In this document: positions 1 through 7,517 of the stretch, piece by piece
Numbering within the stretch: the first letter of the stretch is position 1
Layout: every line of letters begins with the position of its first letter
Source: Clostridium sp. M62/1
GTDB taxonomy: Bacteria; Bacillota; Clostridia; Lachnospirales; Lachnospiraceae
Length of the DNA stretch: 64,000 bases
Assembly: GCF_020736365.1 (NCBI RefSeq)
Contig: NZ_CP085988.1
Location: 2,858,001 to 2,922,000, forward strand
Direction of reading: 5' to 3'
Notes under the pieces: model-generated
The model's input: only the letters and a program-made list of their open reading frames with translations
What the model was told of the DNA's origin: nothing
Databases searched by the model: none
Made by a program: the position numbers and the translations under genes

Positions 1-351
1 AAAATGTACTTCCTCAAGCAGCCGCCTGGACTCTCTCCTGCGAAGCTCTGTGCCGCCGGCTGCCACCGGATCGAGAATCACCGGCTTTCCCAGAGCATTG
101 GCCCGCTGCCCTGCCAGAATCATCGCATCAATGTTCTCAATCGCGCCCATATTGCAGACAAGGGCTGCCGCTCCCTCCACTGCCTCTGCCGCTTCCCGTA
201 TATCGTGGGCCATGGACGGCGAGCCTCCCGCTGCCAGTATCACGTTGGCACAGTCATTGACCGTGACAAAATTTGTGATGCACTGCACCAGCGGACCCTG
301 CTCCCTTGTCCTGCAAAACACTTCTAAAATTCTCTCTTGTAACTGATCCAT
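1..351 (-). CDS. thiM: Hydroxyethylthiazole kinase, 3' part cut by window start
   Basis: Thiamine salvage enzyme that phosphorylates 4-methyl-5-(2-hydroxyethyl)thiazole. The 117 visible codons hold the family's N-terminal signatures: ITNFVTVNDCAN at residues 25-36, GGSPSMA at 42-48 and KPVILDPVAAGG near residue 90. The C-terminal half lies outside the window. It is the second gene after thiW on the same strand, downstream of a TPP riboswitch, so its expression should fall when thiamine pyrophosphate is plentiful. The ATG at 351 is the only start that keeps the conserved N-terminus. Family assignment is by motif recognition and is firm. Confidence 0.93.
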   Translation of the reverse strand, partial: MDQLQERILEVFCRTREQGPLVQCITNFVTVNDCANVILAAGGSPSMAHDIREAAEAVEGAAALVCNMGAIENIDAMILAGQRANALGKPVILDPVAAGGTELRRRESRRLLEEVHF

Positions 352-498
352 TCCCGGTCCCTTTCCGACTCCTTTTCTGCCTGTTCGGCTCCGTTCTGAC
401 TCGTTTCCGGCGTCATTTCTGCCCTGTCCCAGCTTCATTCCGACTCAGCTTCATTCCTACTCAGCTTCTGATTTCAGTACAGCATGTAAGCTGACTGT

Positions 499-1059
499 CT
501 ATCCGATCGCATCCATCATCCGCCCGAATACTCCGGCGCGCTTTAAAAGCAGAAGCACTGCAATTCCCATGGCAGCTCCGACAGCAGCTGCCGGCGTGTA
601 GAATGGAATATAATAGAAGGGAGACTGGGCATCCAGTCCGTAAAACAGCTTCATAAGAGGGTAGGATACCATGGCTCCGCAGAATCCGGTTCCCACCACC
701 TCCCCTGCAAACACGAGATAAATATTTTTTGTCTTTCTGTACAGAAGTCCTCCCAGAATCGGCCCAAATACAGCCCCTGCCACTGCCTGGATAGTCCGCC
801 CGCACATCATTCTCATCAGCCCGCACAGAAGCGCACTGACAAACCCGTACCACGGACCCAGAAATACAGCCGCCAGCACATCCACAAAATGCTGAAACGG
901 AGCCATTGCCGGAAAATAGACAAAGGTATTCAGCACAAAGGCCAGACACGCAAACATGGCTGTCAAGACCATTTTTCTGGTTCTAAGGGACATTCCTGTT
1001 CTCTGCTGAACAGCTGCCCTGTTTTTTTCCTTCACTGTTTGGTTCACTGTCTTGTTCAT
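499..1059 (-). CDS. thiW: ThiW-type ECF transporter S component for thiazole
   Basis: Small, very hydrophobic protein of 186 residues with about five or six membrane segments; it resembles ThiW, the predicted substrate-binding S component of an energy-coupling-factor transporter for the thiazole precursor. The ATG at 1059 is preceded by AAGGAGAG; the longer in-frame start at 1248 would lie inside the riboswitch terminator and is rejected. The gene lies between the TPP riboswitch and thiM, so uptake and phosphorylation of thiazole are co-regulated. The shared EcfA/EcfT energising module is not in this window. Substrate is inferred from context and family. Confidence 0.85.
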   Translation of the reverse strand: MNKTVNQTVKEKNRAAVQQRTGMSLRTRKMVLTAMFACLAFVLNTFVYFPAMAPFQHFVDVLAAVFLGPWYGFVSALLCGLMRMMCGRTIQAVAGAVFGPILGGLLYRKTKNIYLVFAGEVVGTGFCGAMVSYPLMKLFYGLDAQSPFYYIPFYTPAAAVGAAMGIAVLLLLKRAGVFGRMMDAIG

Positions 1060-1204
1060 TTTTCTACTTCTCTCCTTTGAAATACAGAGAAAACAGCCTG
1101 TCACAGCGCCGCTTTCTCCAGAATCAGGACAGAAAGGATTCACTCCTTTCCGCCCGGCGGTTCGGTTGCTTACAGAGCAAAGTCCCGGCGCTGCAAAAGG
1201 ACAT

Positions 1205-1233
1205 ACAAAAAGAGACGCCTGATGCAGCGTCTC
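1205..1233 (-). terminator. Terminator of the TPP riboswitch expression platform
   Basis: Perfect 7-bp stem GAGACGC/GCGTCTC (1212-1218 with 1227-1233), followed on the minus strand by TTTTTG. It lies directly after the TPP aptamer and before thiW, so it is the likely switch that ends transcription when ligand is bound. Confidence 0.85.
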
Positions 1234-1244
1234 CCGAAAAAATC

Positions 1245-1339
1245 TCACCCTTTGACTTCCTACGACGGCATTATCCGCATCAGGTTAAAGGGTCGAAGTT
1301 CGATTACTTCCTCTCAGCCTGCCCACAAGCTCCCCTGTT
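1245..1339 (-). promoter_or_regulatory. TPP riboswitch (thi box)
   Basis: Read on the minus strand the segment shows the conserved thi-box parts in order: ACAGGGGAGCT, GGCTGAGAG, GACCCTTTAACCTGAT, GGATAATGCCGTCGTAGGA, and a closing strand. These are the hallmark helix-junction sequences of the thiamine pyrophosphate aptamer. A rho-independent terminator follows within about 15 nt, so control is most likely by transcription termination. It governs thiW and thiM. Confidence 0.95.
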
Positions 1340-1352
1340 TTTTATCGTGCCT

Positions 1353-1381
1353 ATTATACCGCCGGATTCTTAAAAATGCAA
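1353..1381 (-). promoter_or_regulatory. Promoter for the TPP riboswitch-thiWM transcript
   Basis: Minus-strand TTGCAT (1376-1381), 17-bp spacer, TATAAT (1353-1358), ending about 15 bp before the aptamer begins. Spacing and sequence fit a housekeeping sigma-A promoter. Confidence 0.75.
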
Positions 1382-1511
1382 GCCCTCTGTCTGATCTTTC
1401 ATTTATCTGTCCCATTTCTTTTCGTTTACATCAAAACTGAACCAGCCAGTGCGGCCTTTTCATTTCATTATTCATTTATAAGTAAACACTCCCTCTTAAG
1501 CTGCTTCCAGA

Positions 1512-1598
1512 CTAGAATTTACCGGCCTTAGCAGCTTCTTCAATGGAGACAGCCGCCAGGTATGTCTTCCGCTTAGATGAAGCACTCGGTGCATATCT
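1512..1598 (-). pseudogene. Remnant of the 3' end of a second GGGtGRT gene
   Basis: The minus-strand frame ends in LAAVSIEEAAKAGKF-stop. The intact GGGtGRT gene at 8503-9513 ends in VAVAVAIEEAAKAGKF-stop, so the last ten residues are identical, and the nucleotide sequences also match over roughly the last 40 bp (for example GCCTTAGC and TCAATGG in plus orientation). About 28 residues are open before an in-frame stop; no further homology to the intact gene is evident upstream. It lies just downstream of the P1B ATPase gene. I read it as debris of a duplicated or replaced GGGtGRT gene. Confidence 0.6.
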
Positions 1599-1660
1599 TC
1601 ATTCAAAGAAAAAAGACAAAAGACGATTTCTCTGAAAAACCGTTCTTCTGTCTTCCTTCA

Positions 1661-3742
1661 TTATTTTTCCGGCAATAGAGTTCCCATACTCTTCAGGCTA
1701 ATGGCTAAAGTAGACGTATTATGCAGCAGCGCGGAAGTCGTAGGCTGGATAACTCCCGCCACGCCAAGCGCAATCAGGGCCGCATTGATGGTAACTATTC
1801 CTCTGTAATTTTCCTGAATTCGATCCATCATAGCATTCGACAGGCGTTTCAGCACTACGATCTCCCGCAGATCTTCTGCGGCAATCGTTATATCCGCAAT
1901 CTCACGGGCAATTTCTGCCCCATCGCTGACAGCGATTCCCGTATCTGCAGCTGAAAGCGCCGGCGAATCGTTGATTCCGTCGCCGATCATCACGACCTTT
2001 CTTCCTGCTGCTTTTTCTTTTTCGACAAATCCCGCCTTATCCTCCGGAAGCACCTCGGAATAATATTCATCCACTCCCACGCGCTTTGCGATCGAGGCTG
2101 CGGTTCGCTCGCTGTCGCCAGTCATCATAACAACTTTGGAGATGCCTTCTGCTTTCAGGAGCCTTACCATCTCCTCTGCTTCTTCTCTGAGCGGATCCTC
2201 AATACAGATTACTGCAACCAGCTCTCCGTTAATGGCAAGAAACAAATGGGAGTATTCTTCAGGCAGCATGTCAAACCGCTCTTGATATTCCGGACGGATT
2301 CGGCATTTTTCGTCTTCAAAGACAAAATGCCTGCTTCCAATTACGGTTTTCTTTCCGCCTATAGAAGAAGAAATCCCATGAGCCACAATATATTCTACCT
2401 TGGAGTGCATTTCCTCATGGCACAGGTTTCTTTTCTTTGCAGCATCCACGACGGCTTTTGCCATAGAATGAGGGAAATGCTCCTCTAAGCAGGCTGCGAT
2501 CCTGAGCGCCTCCGCTTCTGGATAATCTCCAAACACAACGACTTCTTTTACCGTCGGCTGCGCCTTTGTCAGCGTGCCCGTTTTATCAAATACAATCGTG
2601 TCTGCCCCGGCTACCGCCTCCAGGTATTTCCCGCCCTTTACAGTAATACCGTTTTGTCCCGCTTCCCGTATGGCAGAAAGCACGGCGATCGGCATGGCCA
2701 GTTTCAGCGCGCAGGAAAAATCCACCATAAGAACCGACAGCGCCTTCGTCGCATTGCGGGTAATAAGTCCCACAAGCCCTGTTCCTAACAGCGTATACGG
2801 CACCAGACGATCTGCCAGGTGCTCCGCCTTGCTTTCCAGATCTGATTTCAGTTTCTCCGAATCTTCGATCATTGTCACGATCTTCTCAAACCTGGTGGCG
2901 CCGGACACAGCCCTGACCAGAATTTCCAGCTCCCCTTCCTCCAAAACAGTTCCGGCATAGACGGACTGTCCCTCCGTTCTTCGTATCGGAAGAGCTTCCC
3001 CAGTCAGAGACGCCTGGTTTACCATCCCCTCTCCAGCAGCCACCTCTCCGTCAAAAGGAATTACATTTCCCATGCGCACAACGACTCTGTCCCCCGGCAG
3101 AATATCGCAGGCAGGAACAAGGATCTCCCCTTCATCTCTTTTCAGCCAGACTTTCTTTATATTTAAAGACATACTGCGCGCCAGATCTCCTACTGATTTT
3201 TTGTGGGTCCATTCCTCCAGCAGTTCCCCGACGCCCAGCAAAAACATAACGGAGCCGGCAGTATTAAAATCTCCCCTCAGTACAGATACGCCAATCGCCG
3301 TTGCATCCAAAACCGGAACCTCTATTTTCCGCCTTTCCAGGCACCGGATTCCCTTTCCAATATACCGAATCGCTTTAAGGGCAATCCATACTTTCCTTAC
3401 TGGATTCGGAATTATCAGCCTTCCCCCGTAGTGAAACAGTACTTTTGCAATCAGCTTTTCTCTGTATGCGGAATTTAAAGTGCGTCCGGAACTTGACAAT
3501 ACCGTATCCGGCGCTTCTGCCTTCTCTAAACAAAACTTTTTTAATTCACAGAGCAGCTCTTTACGGTTCCCCGTATAATAGATCACAGCATCTGCGGTGC
3601 GTTCATATACTTTGACCTTTGTGATATTTTTCTGTTTTTCAAGAGCCCAGCAAAGAGCATCCGCCTCCTCACATGTCATACGGTTTCGCATGACATGAAT
3701 ACGGAGGCGGCCCTGTATCTCATGCTTAATAAGAAATTTCAT
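1661..3742 (-). CDS. P1B-type metal-transporting ATPase with non-canonical FSC motif
   Basis: Heavy-metal P-type ATPase of 693 residues. Residues 1-75 resemble a degenerate HMA domain without the CxxC pair. The catalytic core is complete: SLTGEALP at 245-252, phosphorylated Asp386 in DKTGTLT, TGDS at 541-544 and GDGINDS at 587-593. The membrane metal motif, usually CPC, SPC or CPH, reads FSC (342-344, in DFSCALKLAMP), so the transmembrane proline is absent; the usual HP pair appears as HS near 425. The gene follows two small accessory genes on one strand, next to feoAB, a short Fur-like gene and a DtxR regulator. Export of Fe(II) or Mn(II) is an inference from neighbours; the metal cannot be read from sequence. 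Confidence 0.9.
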   Translation of the reverse strand: MKFLIKHEIQGRLRIHVMRNRMTCEEADALCWALEKQKNITKVKVYERTADAVIYYTGNRKELLCELKKFCLEKAEAPDTVLSSSGRTLNSAYREKLIAKVLFHYGGRLIIPNPVRKVWIALKAIRYIGKGIRCLERRKIEVPVLDATAIGVSVLRGDFNTAGSVMFLLGVGELLEEWTHKKSVGDLARSMSLNIKKVWLKRDEGEILVPACDILPGDRVVVRMGNVIPFDGEVAAGEGMVNQASLTGEALPIRRTEGQSVYAGTVLEEGELEILVRAVSGATRFEKIVTMIEDSEKLKSDLESKAEHLADRLVPYTLLGTGLVGLITRNATKALSVLMVDFSCALKLAMPIAVLSAIREAGQNGITVKGGKYLEAVAGADTIVFDKTGTLTKAQPTVKEVVVFGDYPEAEALRIAACLEEHFPHSMAKAVVDAAKKRNLCHEEMHSKVEYIVAHGISSSIGGKKTVIGSRHFVFEDEKCRIRPEYQERFDMLPEEYSHLFLAINGELVAVICIEDPLREEAEEMVRLLKAEGISKVVMMTGDSERTAASIAKRVGVDEYYSEVLPEDKAGFVEKEKAAGRKVVMIGDGINDSPALSAADTGIAVSDGAEIAREIADITIAAEDLREIVVLKRLSNAMMDRIQENYRGIVTINAALIALGVAGVIQPTTSALLHNTSTLAISLKSMGTLLPEK

Positions 3743-3749
3743 CTTTTAT

Positions 3750-4052
3750 CTATTCGTTTTCTTTCTGTTCAGACGCACCCTCTTCCTGAACCCCGTCCTC
3801 CATTACCTGCATCGCTTCCTCTTCCGCGCGTTTCTCATTGATTTGCTGCGCCTCCGCAAGAATATCCTCCGCATTCTCCTGTACCGCCGCTGCGGTTTTC
3901 ATAACGCAGTCTTTCGCCCGCAGCGCGGCTGCCGTACAATTTGTATATACCTTTTTCGCATCCTTACTGGAAAGAATCTTTACACCCACAGTCCCGAATA
4001 CGGCTCCCCCTACGAAACAGCCGATCTTTTTTAAAGCAGAATCACTAAACAT
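3750..4052 (-). CDS. DUF6110-like accessory protein of the metal ATPase
   Basis: A 100-residue protein with one glycine-rich hydrophobic segment at residues 8-26 (IGCFVGGAVFGTVGVKIL) followed by a long Ala/Glu/Lys-rich helical tail with a strongly acidic end. It resembles the DUF6110 family, which I recall as commonly encoded beside P1B ATPases; function is unknown. It ends 7 bp before the ATPase start, so the two are co-translated. Start supported by AGGAGG eight bases upstream; that ribosome binding site overlaps the stop region of the preceding 28-residue gene. A membrane-anchored partner or adaptor of the ATPase is plausible but unproven. Confidence 0.75.
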   Translation of the reverse strand: MFSDSALKKIGCFVGGAVFGTVGVKILSSKDAKKVYTNCTAAALRAKDCVMKTAAAVQENAEDILAEAQQINEKRAEEEAMQVMEDGVQEEGASEQKENE

Positions 4053-4068
4053 CTTATGTACCTCCTGA

Positions 4069-4155
4069 TTACTTGTGTTTATAGCCTGTATAGAATGCCA
4101 TCAAAAAGCAAAAGACTGCCGCCCATGCCCAAAATCTGTGCTGCTTCACAATCAT
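4069..4155 (-). CDS. 28-residue single-span membrane protein
   Basis: Tiny open frame: MIVKQHRFWAWAAVF, then CFLMAFYTGYKHK. One hydrophobic segment is flanked by basic residues at both ends. ATG is preceded by GAAGGAAGGG at good distance, and the frame is the first gene after a clear promoter (4196-4225), directly upstream of the DUF6110-like gene and the P1B ATPase. Context and ribosome binding site make it a real gene rather than chance. Similar very small proteins appear at the head of such ATPase operons in related bacteria as far as I recall; role unknown, possibly a small subunit of the pump. Confidence 0.65.
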   Translation of the reverse strand: MIVKQHRFWAWAAVFCFLMAFYTGYKHK

Positions 4156-4195
4156 ATCCCTTCCTTCTATAAAGCTTATATTATTTTCATGTTTC

Positions 4196-4256
4196 AGCAT
4201 AACAAATTAATTTTGAGATAGTCAACGCTAATTACCCTTATTGATAAATCTTATCA
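4196..4256 (-). promoter_or_regulatory. Promoter and upstream palindrome of the metal ATPase operon
   Basis: Minus-strand TTGACT (4220-4225), 18-bp spacer, TATGCT (4196-4201). Upstream of the -35, at 4242-4256, lies the perfect palindrome TGATAAATCTTATCA (6-bp arms, 3-bp centre), which resembles a Fur/PerR-type box (consensus TGATAATnATTATCA) with two differences. Its position just upstream of -35 would suit activation or upstream repression. The short Fur-like protein encoded directly before it is a candidate binder. Confidence 0.6.
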
Positions 4257-4263
4257 CTTTTCT

Positions 4264-4503
4264 CTATTTATAGACAATTTTCCTGCTCAGCACCCCGATA
4301 TTTTCCAGTTCCTTTACCAAGCGGTAAACCGTTGCTATCCCAATATTCCTGTCAAGCTTTTCTACCTGGACATAAATTTCCTTGCAGCTGGAACATCTGC
4401 TTTCCAGGATAACATCCAGAATCATCTTTCGCTGCTCGGTAATGCGGCAGCCATTATCTCGCAGCTTTCTAATAATCGTTTCTTTTTCGCTGAGCATCCC
4501 CAT
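4264..4503 (-). CDS. Short Fur-family protein, DNA-binding domain only
   Basis: 79 residues matching the N-terminal winged helix of Fur/PerR/Zur proteins: NGCRITEQRKMILDVI at 16-31, then CSSCKEIY and a recognition region GIATVYRLVKELENIGVL. Fur proteins are usually 130-150 residues; the whole C-terminal dimerisation and metal-binding domain is missing and no continuation is seen in other frames downstream, so this is a naturally short protein or an old truncation. CxxC at 37-40 could hold a metal or disulfide. It lies between the FeoB-associated gene and the metal ATPase operon. Likely a regulator of one or both; mode of metal sensing unclear. Confidence 0.75.
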   Translation of the reverse strand: MGMLSEKETIIRKLRDNGCRITEQRKMILDVILESRCSSCKEIYVQVEKLDRNIGIATVYRLVKELENIGVLSRKIVYK

Positions 4504-4548
4504 GTTCTCCTAAGCGGCGCATTTTTGATTTATCAGATTTATAAAAAA

Positions 4549-4926
4549 TCAACTCTGAATAGACTCGACGGAAAATCCTGCTCTTTCCACAGCAGCAGTC
4601 AAAATATCTTCCCCCACCTCCCGGTCCAGGGATATTTCCGCACACCCTTTAGAAAGATCTACCCTGGCAGAAACTCCGTCAATCTGGTTCAGGCTATCGG
4701 TTACGCTTTGTACGCAATGGCCGCAGTGCATCCCCGAAATTATAATATTTTTTCTGGCGATCACCGGTCCCGCCAGCTTTTTTCTTTTCTTCTTCCGTCC
4801 ACCAGAACAGCTTCCACCTGCAGGGCAGCCGACGCATTTTACTCCATTTCTTTTTGCTCTGATCAGATACGCAGACGCTCCTCCGATCAAAACGGCCAAA
4901 ATAAGAACCGCTACTAAATTTTCCAT
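4549..4926 (-). CDS. FeoB-associated membrane protein fused to an HMA metal-binding domain
   Basis: 125 residues in two parts. Residues 1-55 carry a membrane helix (LVAVLILAVLIGGASAY), then a cysteine-rich basic stretch (CVGCPAGGSC, C31, C34, C40), typical of the small FeoB-associated cysteine-rich proteins. Residues 58-125 form an HMA/CopZ-like fold with the metal motif GMHCGHC (C68, C71). It follows feoB on the same strand after about 85 bp. The fusion suggests that it delivers or receives a thiol-bound metal at the membrane near FeoB or the P1B ATPase; direction is unknown. Confidence 0.8.
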   Translation of the reverse strand: MENLVAVLILAVLIGGASAYLIRAKRNGVKCVGCPAGGSCSGGRKKKRKKLAGPVIARKNIIISGMHCGHCVQSVTDSLNQIDGVSARVDLSKGCAEISLDREVGEDILTAAVERAGFSVESIQS

Positions 4927-5011
4927 ATGGCAGACTACATCCTTTCTTCAAATGGAAACGGCAGACAAAGGAACTCTCCTCTGTCCGCCGTCTGTTTCTC
5001 ACTCACGTTTC

Positions 5012-7018
5012 TTATGATCTTACAGAATGTAAGCTATATTCCATAGCAAACTCTTTATCCGATTTGCGGATTCTCCAGATAATAATTAACGCAAATACAA
5101 TAACTGCAATAAGGCCCGGAACAAATGCGGTGCCAAGAGAGCCGGTTGTGATCAGGGTGCCAACCTGGTATACGGTAAACGCCACCGTATAGCCGGTCGC
5201 TAACTGAAGGCAAATTCCTCCAAACAGCCACTTTCCGCTCTTCATCTCTGAATTCATCGCTCCCAACGCCGCAAAGCAGGGAGGTGTATAAAGGTTAAAC
5301 ATCAAATAGGCAAGAGCCGCCGCTTTTGTAAGTCCCATAACCGTCGCAACTTCGCTGCCGCTTCCAACCAGCGCCAGTTCATCCGTATCAATCAGGTTTG
5401 TAACGCCATACACAACCGCCAGAGTTCCCACTACGTTTTCTTTTGCAATGAACCCTGTCACTGCCGCCGCTGCAAGCTGCCACACTCCAAATCCGAGCGG
5501 GATAAACAGAATTGCAAACGGATGGGCAATCGACGCAAGGATGGACGTACTCTCTGCCCCCTCTTCCACAAGCTGGAACTGCCAGTTAAAACTCTGCATA
5601 ATCTGCACCACCGTATTGCATACCAGGATAATGGTTCCTGCTTTTACAATGTACGCTTTTCCTCGTTCCAGCATAGAGCCGAACGCTCTTTTTAAACTCG
5701 GGAATTTGTATTCCGGAAGCTCAATGATAAAGAATGATTTTCTATATTTTTGTCCTGTAATTTTTTTGACAAGCAGGGCCCCAAGAAGCACTAACAGGAT
5801 ACCTACCAGATACATAGTCGCTGAAACCCACCAGGCATCTGCAAAGAACGCGCCGGCAAATAACGCAATTACCGGAATTTTTGCTCCGCACGGCATAAAC
5901 GGCGTCAGCATCGCCGTTGTGCGGCGCTCTCTTTCATTGCGGATGGTACGGCAGGCCATAACTCCCGGAATTGCACACCCTGTGCCAATTACCATGGGAA
6001 TGATAGATTTACCGGAAAGCCCGACTCTCTTAAAAATCGGATCCAGTACTACCGTCGCCCTGGCCATATAGCCGCAGTCTTCCAGCAAAGCAATCAGGAA
6101 ATACATAACCATAACAAGAGGAAGGAATCCGACAACCGCGCCTACGCCGCCAATGATACCGTCTACCAGAAGCGCATACAGAAGCGGGTTTGCATTCTCC
6201 AGCATTCCGCCTACCCAGCCCTGGAAGGTCTCGATCCATGCCACCAGCCAGTCTGCAATCCAGGTGCCGAGAGTCGTCTGGGATATGTAAAATACAAGGA
6301 AAATAACCGCTGCGAAGATCGGAATACCGATAAGCTTATGTGTGATAACAGCGTCAATTTTGTCCTGTACGTTTTTGTCCTTTGTAAAAACTTTTCGCTT
6401 CTCTACCTGTTTTACAATATTGTTTACAAATTCAAAACGCTTTCTGTCAGCGGCTTCTACTGCCGTCTTGTCCTTCAGGTCAATATCCGCCTGCATATAA
6501 GGTGCCTTCTGCCCTTTTCCTTTCAGCTCAGCCGCAGCATGGACAGCTTCTTTGAGTCCCTCATGGCCGGAAGAAGTAGACACCGTTTTTATAACCGGAC
6601 ACCCCAGTTTTTCCGACAGAAGTTTTTCATCAATCTGCGTCTGTTTCTTATTGACAATATCGCTTTTGTTCAGCGCAACAACTACCGGCACTCCAAGTTC
6701 CAGAAGCTGTGTGGTAAAAAACAGGCTTCTGCTCAGATTCGTAGCATCTACGATGTTGATGATCGCATCCGGATTTTCGTTCTTGACATATCCGCTGGTA
6801 ATACTTTCTTCCGAAGTAAACGGCGACATGGAATAAGCCCCCGGCAGATCTACCGCAATCACCTCTTCTGTTCCGTCATAATAGCTCTTTTTGATCGGAC
6901 TTTCTTTTCTTTCGACCGTAACTCCCGCCCAGTTTCCGACGCGTTCATTTCTGCCGGTCAGCGCGTTGTACATGGTCGTTTTCCCGCTGTTGGGATTCCC
7001 TGCAAAAGCGATCCTCAT
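5012..7018 (-). CDS. feoB: Ferrous iron transporter FeoB
   Basis: Membrane Fe(II) transporter of 668 residues. N-terminal G-protein domain: GNPNSGKTT at 7-15 (G1), GVTVERKE (G2), DLPGAYSMSP (G3) and NKSD (G4). The C-terminal region has two Gate segments (around VIGTGCAIPGVMACRT and GFIAKENVVGTL) and about eight membrane helices. The start at 7018 has AAAGGAGGAAAG upstream; the in-frame ATG at 7042 lacks one. feoA lies upstream but the two are separated by a terminator-like hairpin and operator-like palindromes, so feoB may have its own metal-responsive promoter. Confidence 0.96.
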   Translation of the reverse strand: MRIAFAGNPNSGKTTMYNALTGRNERVGNWAGVTVERKESPIKKSYYDGTEEVIAVDLPGAYSMSPFTSEESITSGYVKNENPDAIINIVDATNLSRSLFFTTQLLELGVPVVVALNKSDIVNKKQTQIDEKLLSEKLGCPVIKTVSTSSGHEGLKEAVHAAAELKGKGQKAPYMQADIDLKDKTAVEAADRKRFEFVNNIVKQVEKRKVFTKDKNVQDKIDAVITHKLIGIPIFAAVIFLVFYISQTTLGTWIADWLVAWIETFQGWVGGMLENANPLLYALLVDGIIGGVGAVVGFLPLVMVMYFLIALLEDCGYMARATVVLDPIFKRVGLSGKSIIPMVIGTGCAIPGVMACRTIRNERERRTTAMLTPFMPCGAKIPVIALFAGAFFADAWWVSATMYLVGILLVLLGALLVKKITGQKYRKSFFIIELPEYKFPSLKRAFGSMLERGKAYIVKAGTIILVCNTVVQIMQSFNWQFQLVEEGAESTSILASIAHPFAILFIPLGFGVWQLAAAAVTGFIAKENVVGTLAVVYGVTNLIDTDELALVGSGSEVATVMGLTKAAALAYLMFNLYTPPCFAALGAMNSEMKSGKWLFGGICLQLATGYTVAFTVYQVGTLITTGSLGTAFVPGLIAVIVFALIIIWRIRKSDKEFAMEYSLHSVRS

Positions 7019-7056
7019 AACTTTCCTCCTTTTTTGATGCACTTTGTTATATATAT

Positions 7057-7080
7057 CTAACTATAATTAGTGCATACTAA
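7057..7080 (-). promoter_or_regulatory. Paired TTAG...CTAA operator-like sites before feoB
   Basis: Two abutting palindromes: CTAACTATAATTAG (7057-7070) and TTAGTGCATACTAA (7067-7080). Both share TTAG/CTAA half-sites with the box on the feoA promoter and resemble half-sites of DtxR/IdeR operators. They lie 39-62 bp upstream of the feoB start codon. The divergent DtxR-family gene at 7518 is the natural candidate binder. Site function is inferred. Confidence 0.55.
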
Positions 7081-7090
7081 CTTTTATTCA

Positions 7091-7117
7091 AAAAAAATAG
7101 TGCTGACACTATTTTTT
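7091..7117 (-). terminator. Terminator between feoA and feoB
   Basis: Minus-strand stem AAAATAGTG-TCAG-CACTATTTT followed by a continuing T tract. The 5' arm begins at the feoA stop codon. This would end most feoA transcripts and leave feoB to a separate promoter or read-through. Confidence 0.65.
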
Positions 7118-7328
7118 ATATTGAAATAGCTTTCGCTAGATCAGTATCTATATTATAACGTCCATCTTTAATGGAAACTACGCAGCCGCCCTTTAGGTGG
7201 GAAACTACTGTAATCGGCTCACCGCTGTAACAGCCCAGGGAAAACAGGAAAGCAGTCAGTTCTTCATCATCCGTCTGAATTTCTTTTACAATATATTCTT
7301 CCCCTTCCTTTGCTTCCAGCAAATTCAT
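7116..7328 (-). CDS. feoA: FeoA, SH3-like iron transport accessory protein
   Basis: 70-residue cytosolic protein with the FeoA beta-barrel pattern: EGEEYIVKEI, LFSLGCYSGEPITVV, DGRYNIDTDLAKAI. FeoA proteins assist FeoB. First gene after the iron-type promoter at 7381-7409, which carries a DtxR-like palindrome on its -10. GGGGGGAAGAGGT precedes the ATG. Length is typical of the family. Confidence 0.92.
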   Translation of the reverse strand: MNLLEAKEGEEYIVKEIQTDDEELTAFLFSLGCYSGEPITVVSHLKGGCVVSIKDGRYNIDTDLAKAISI

Positions 7329-7378
7329 ACCTCTTCCCCCCTTTATAACTATACGTTTTCTTTTTCATCAACACAGAG

Positions 7379-7409
7379 TTAGTATAGTCTAATTCAAGTA
7401 AGTTGTCAA
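7379..7409 (-). promoter_or_regulatory. feoA promoter with DtxR-type operator on the -10
   Basis: Minus-strand TTGACA (7404-7409), 17-bp spacer, TATACT (7381-7386): close to the ideal sigma-A promoter. The palindrome TTAGACTATACTAA (minus strand, 7379-7392) covers the -10 box completely, so a bound dimer would block polymerase. The same TTAG/CTAA half-sites recur before feoB. The regulator gene 7518-7877 is transcribed divergently from this region. Confidence 0.7.
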
Positions 7410-7517
7410 TAATTTTTTAATATTTTTTTATAATTATCTGGTCTAATACAGGGGTTCATGCTACAATATTCGTATATTTTCCTGTCAACCATATCTGGCT
7501 TTAGAAGAGGTGAGGCT

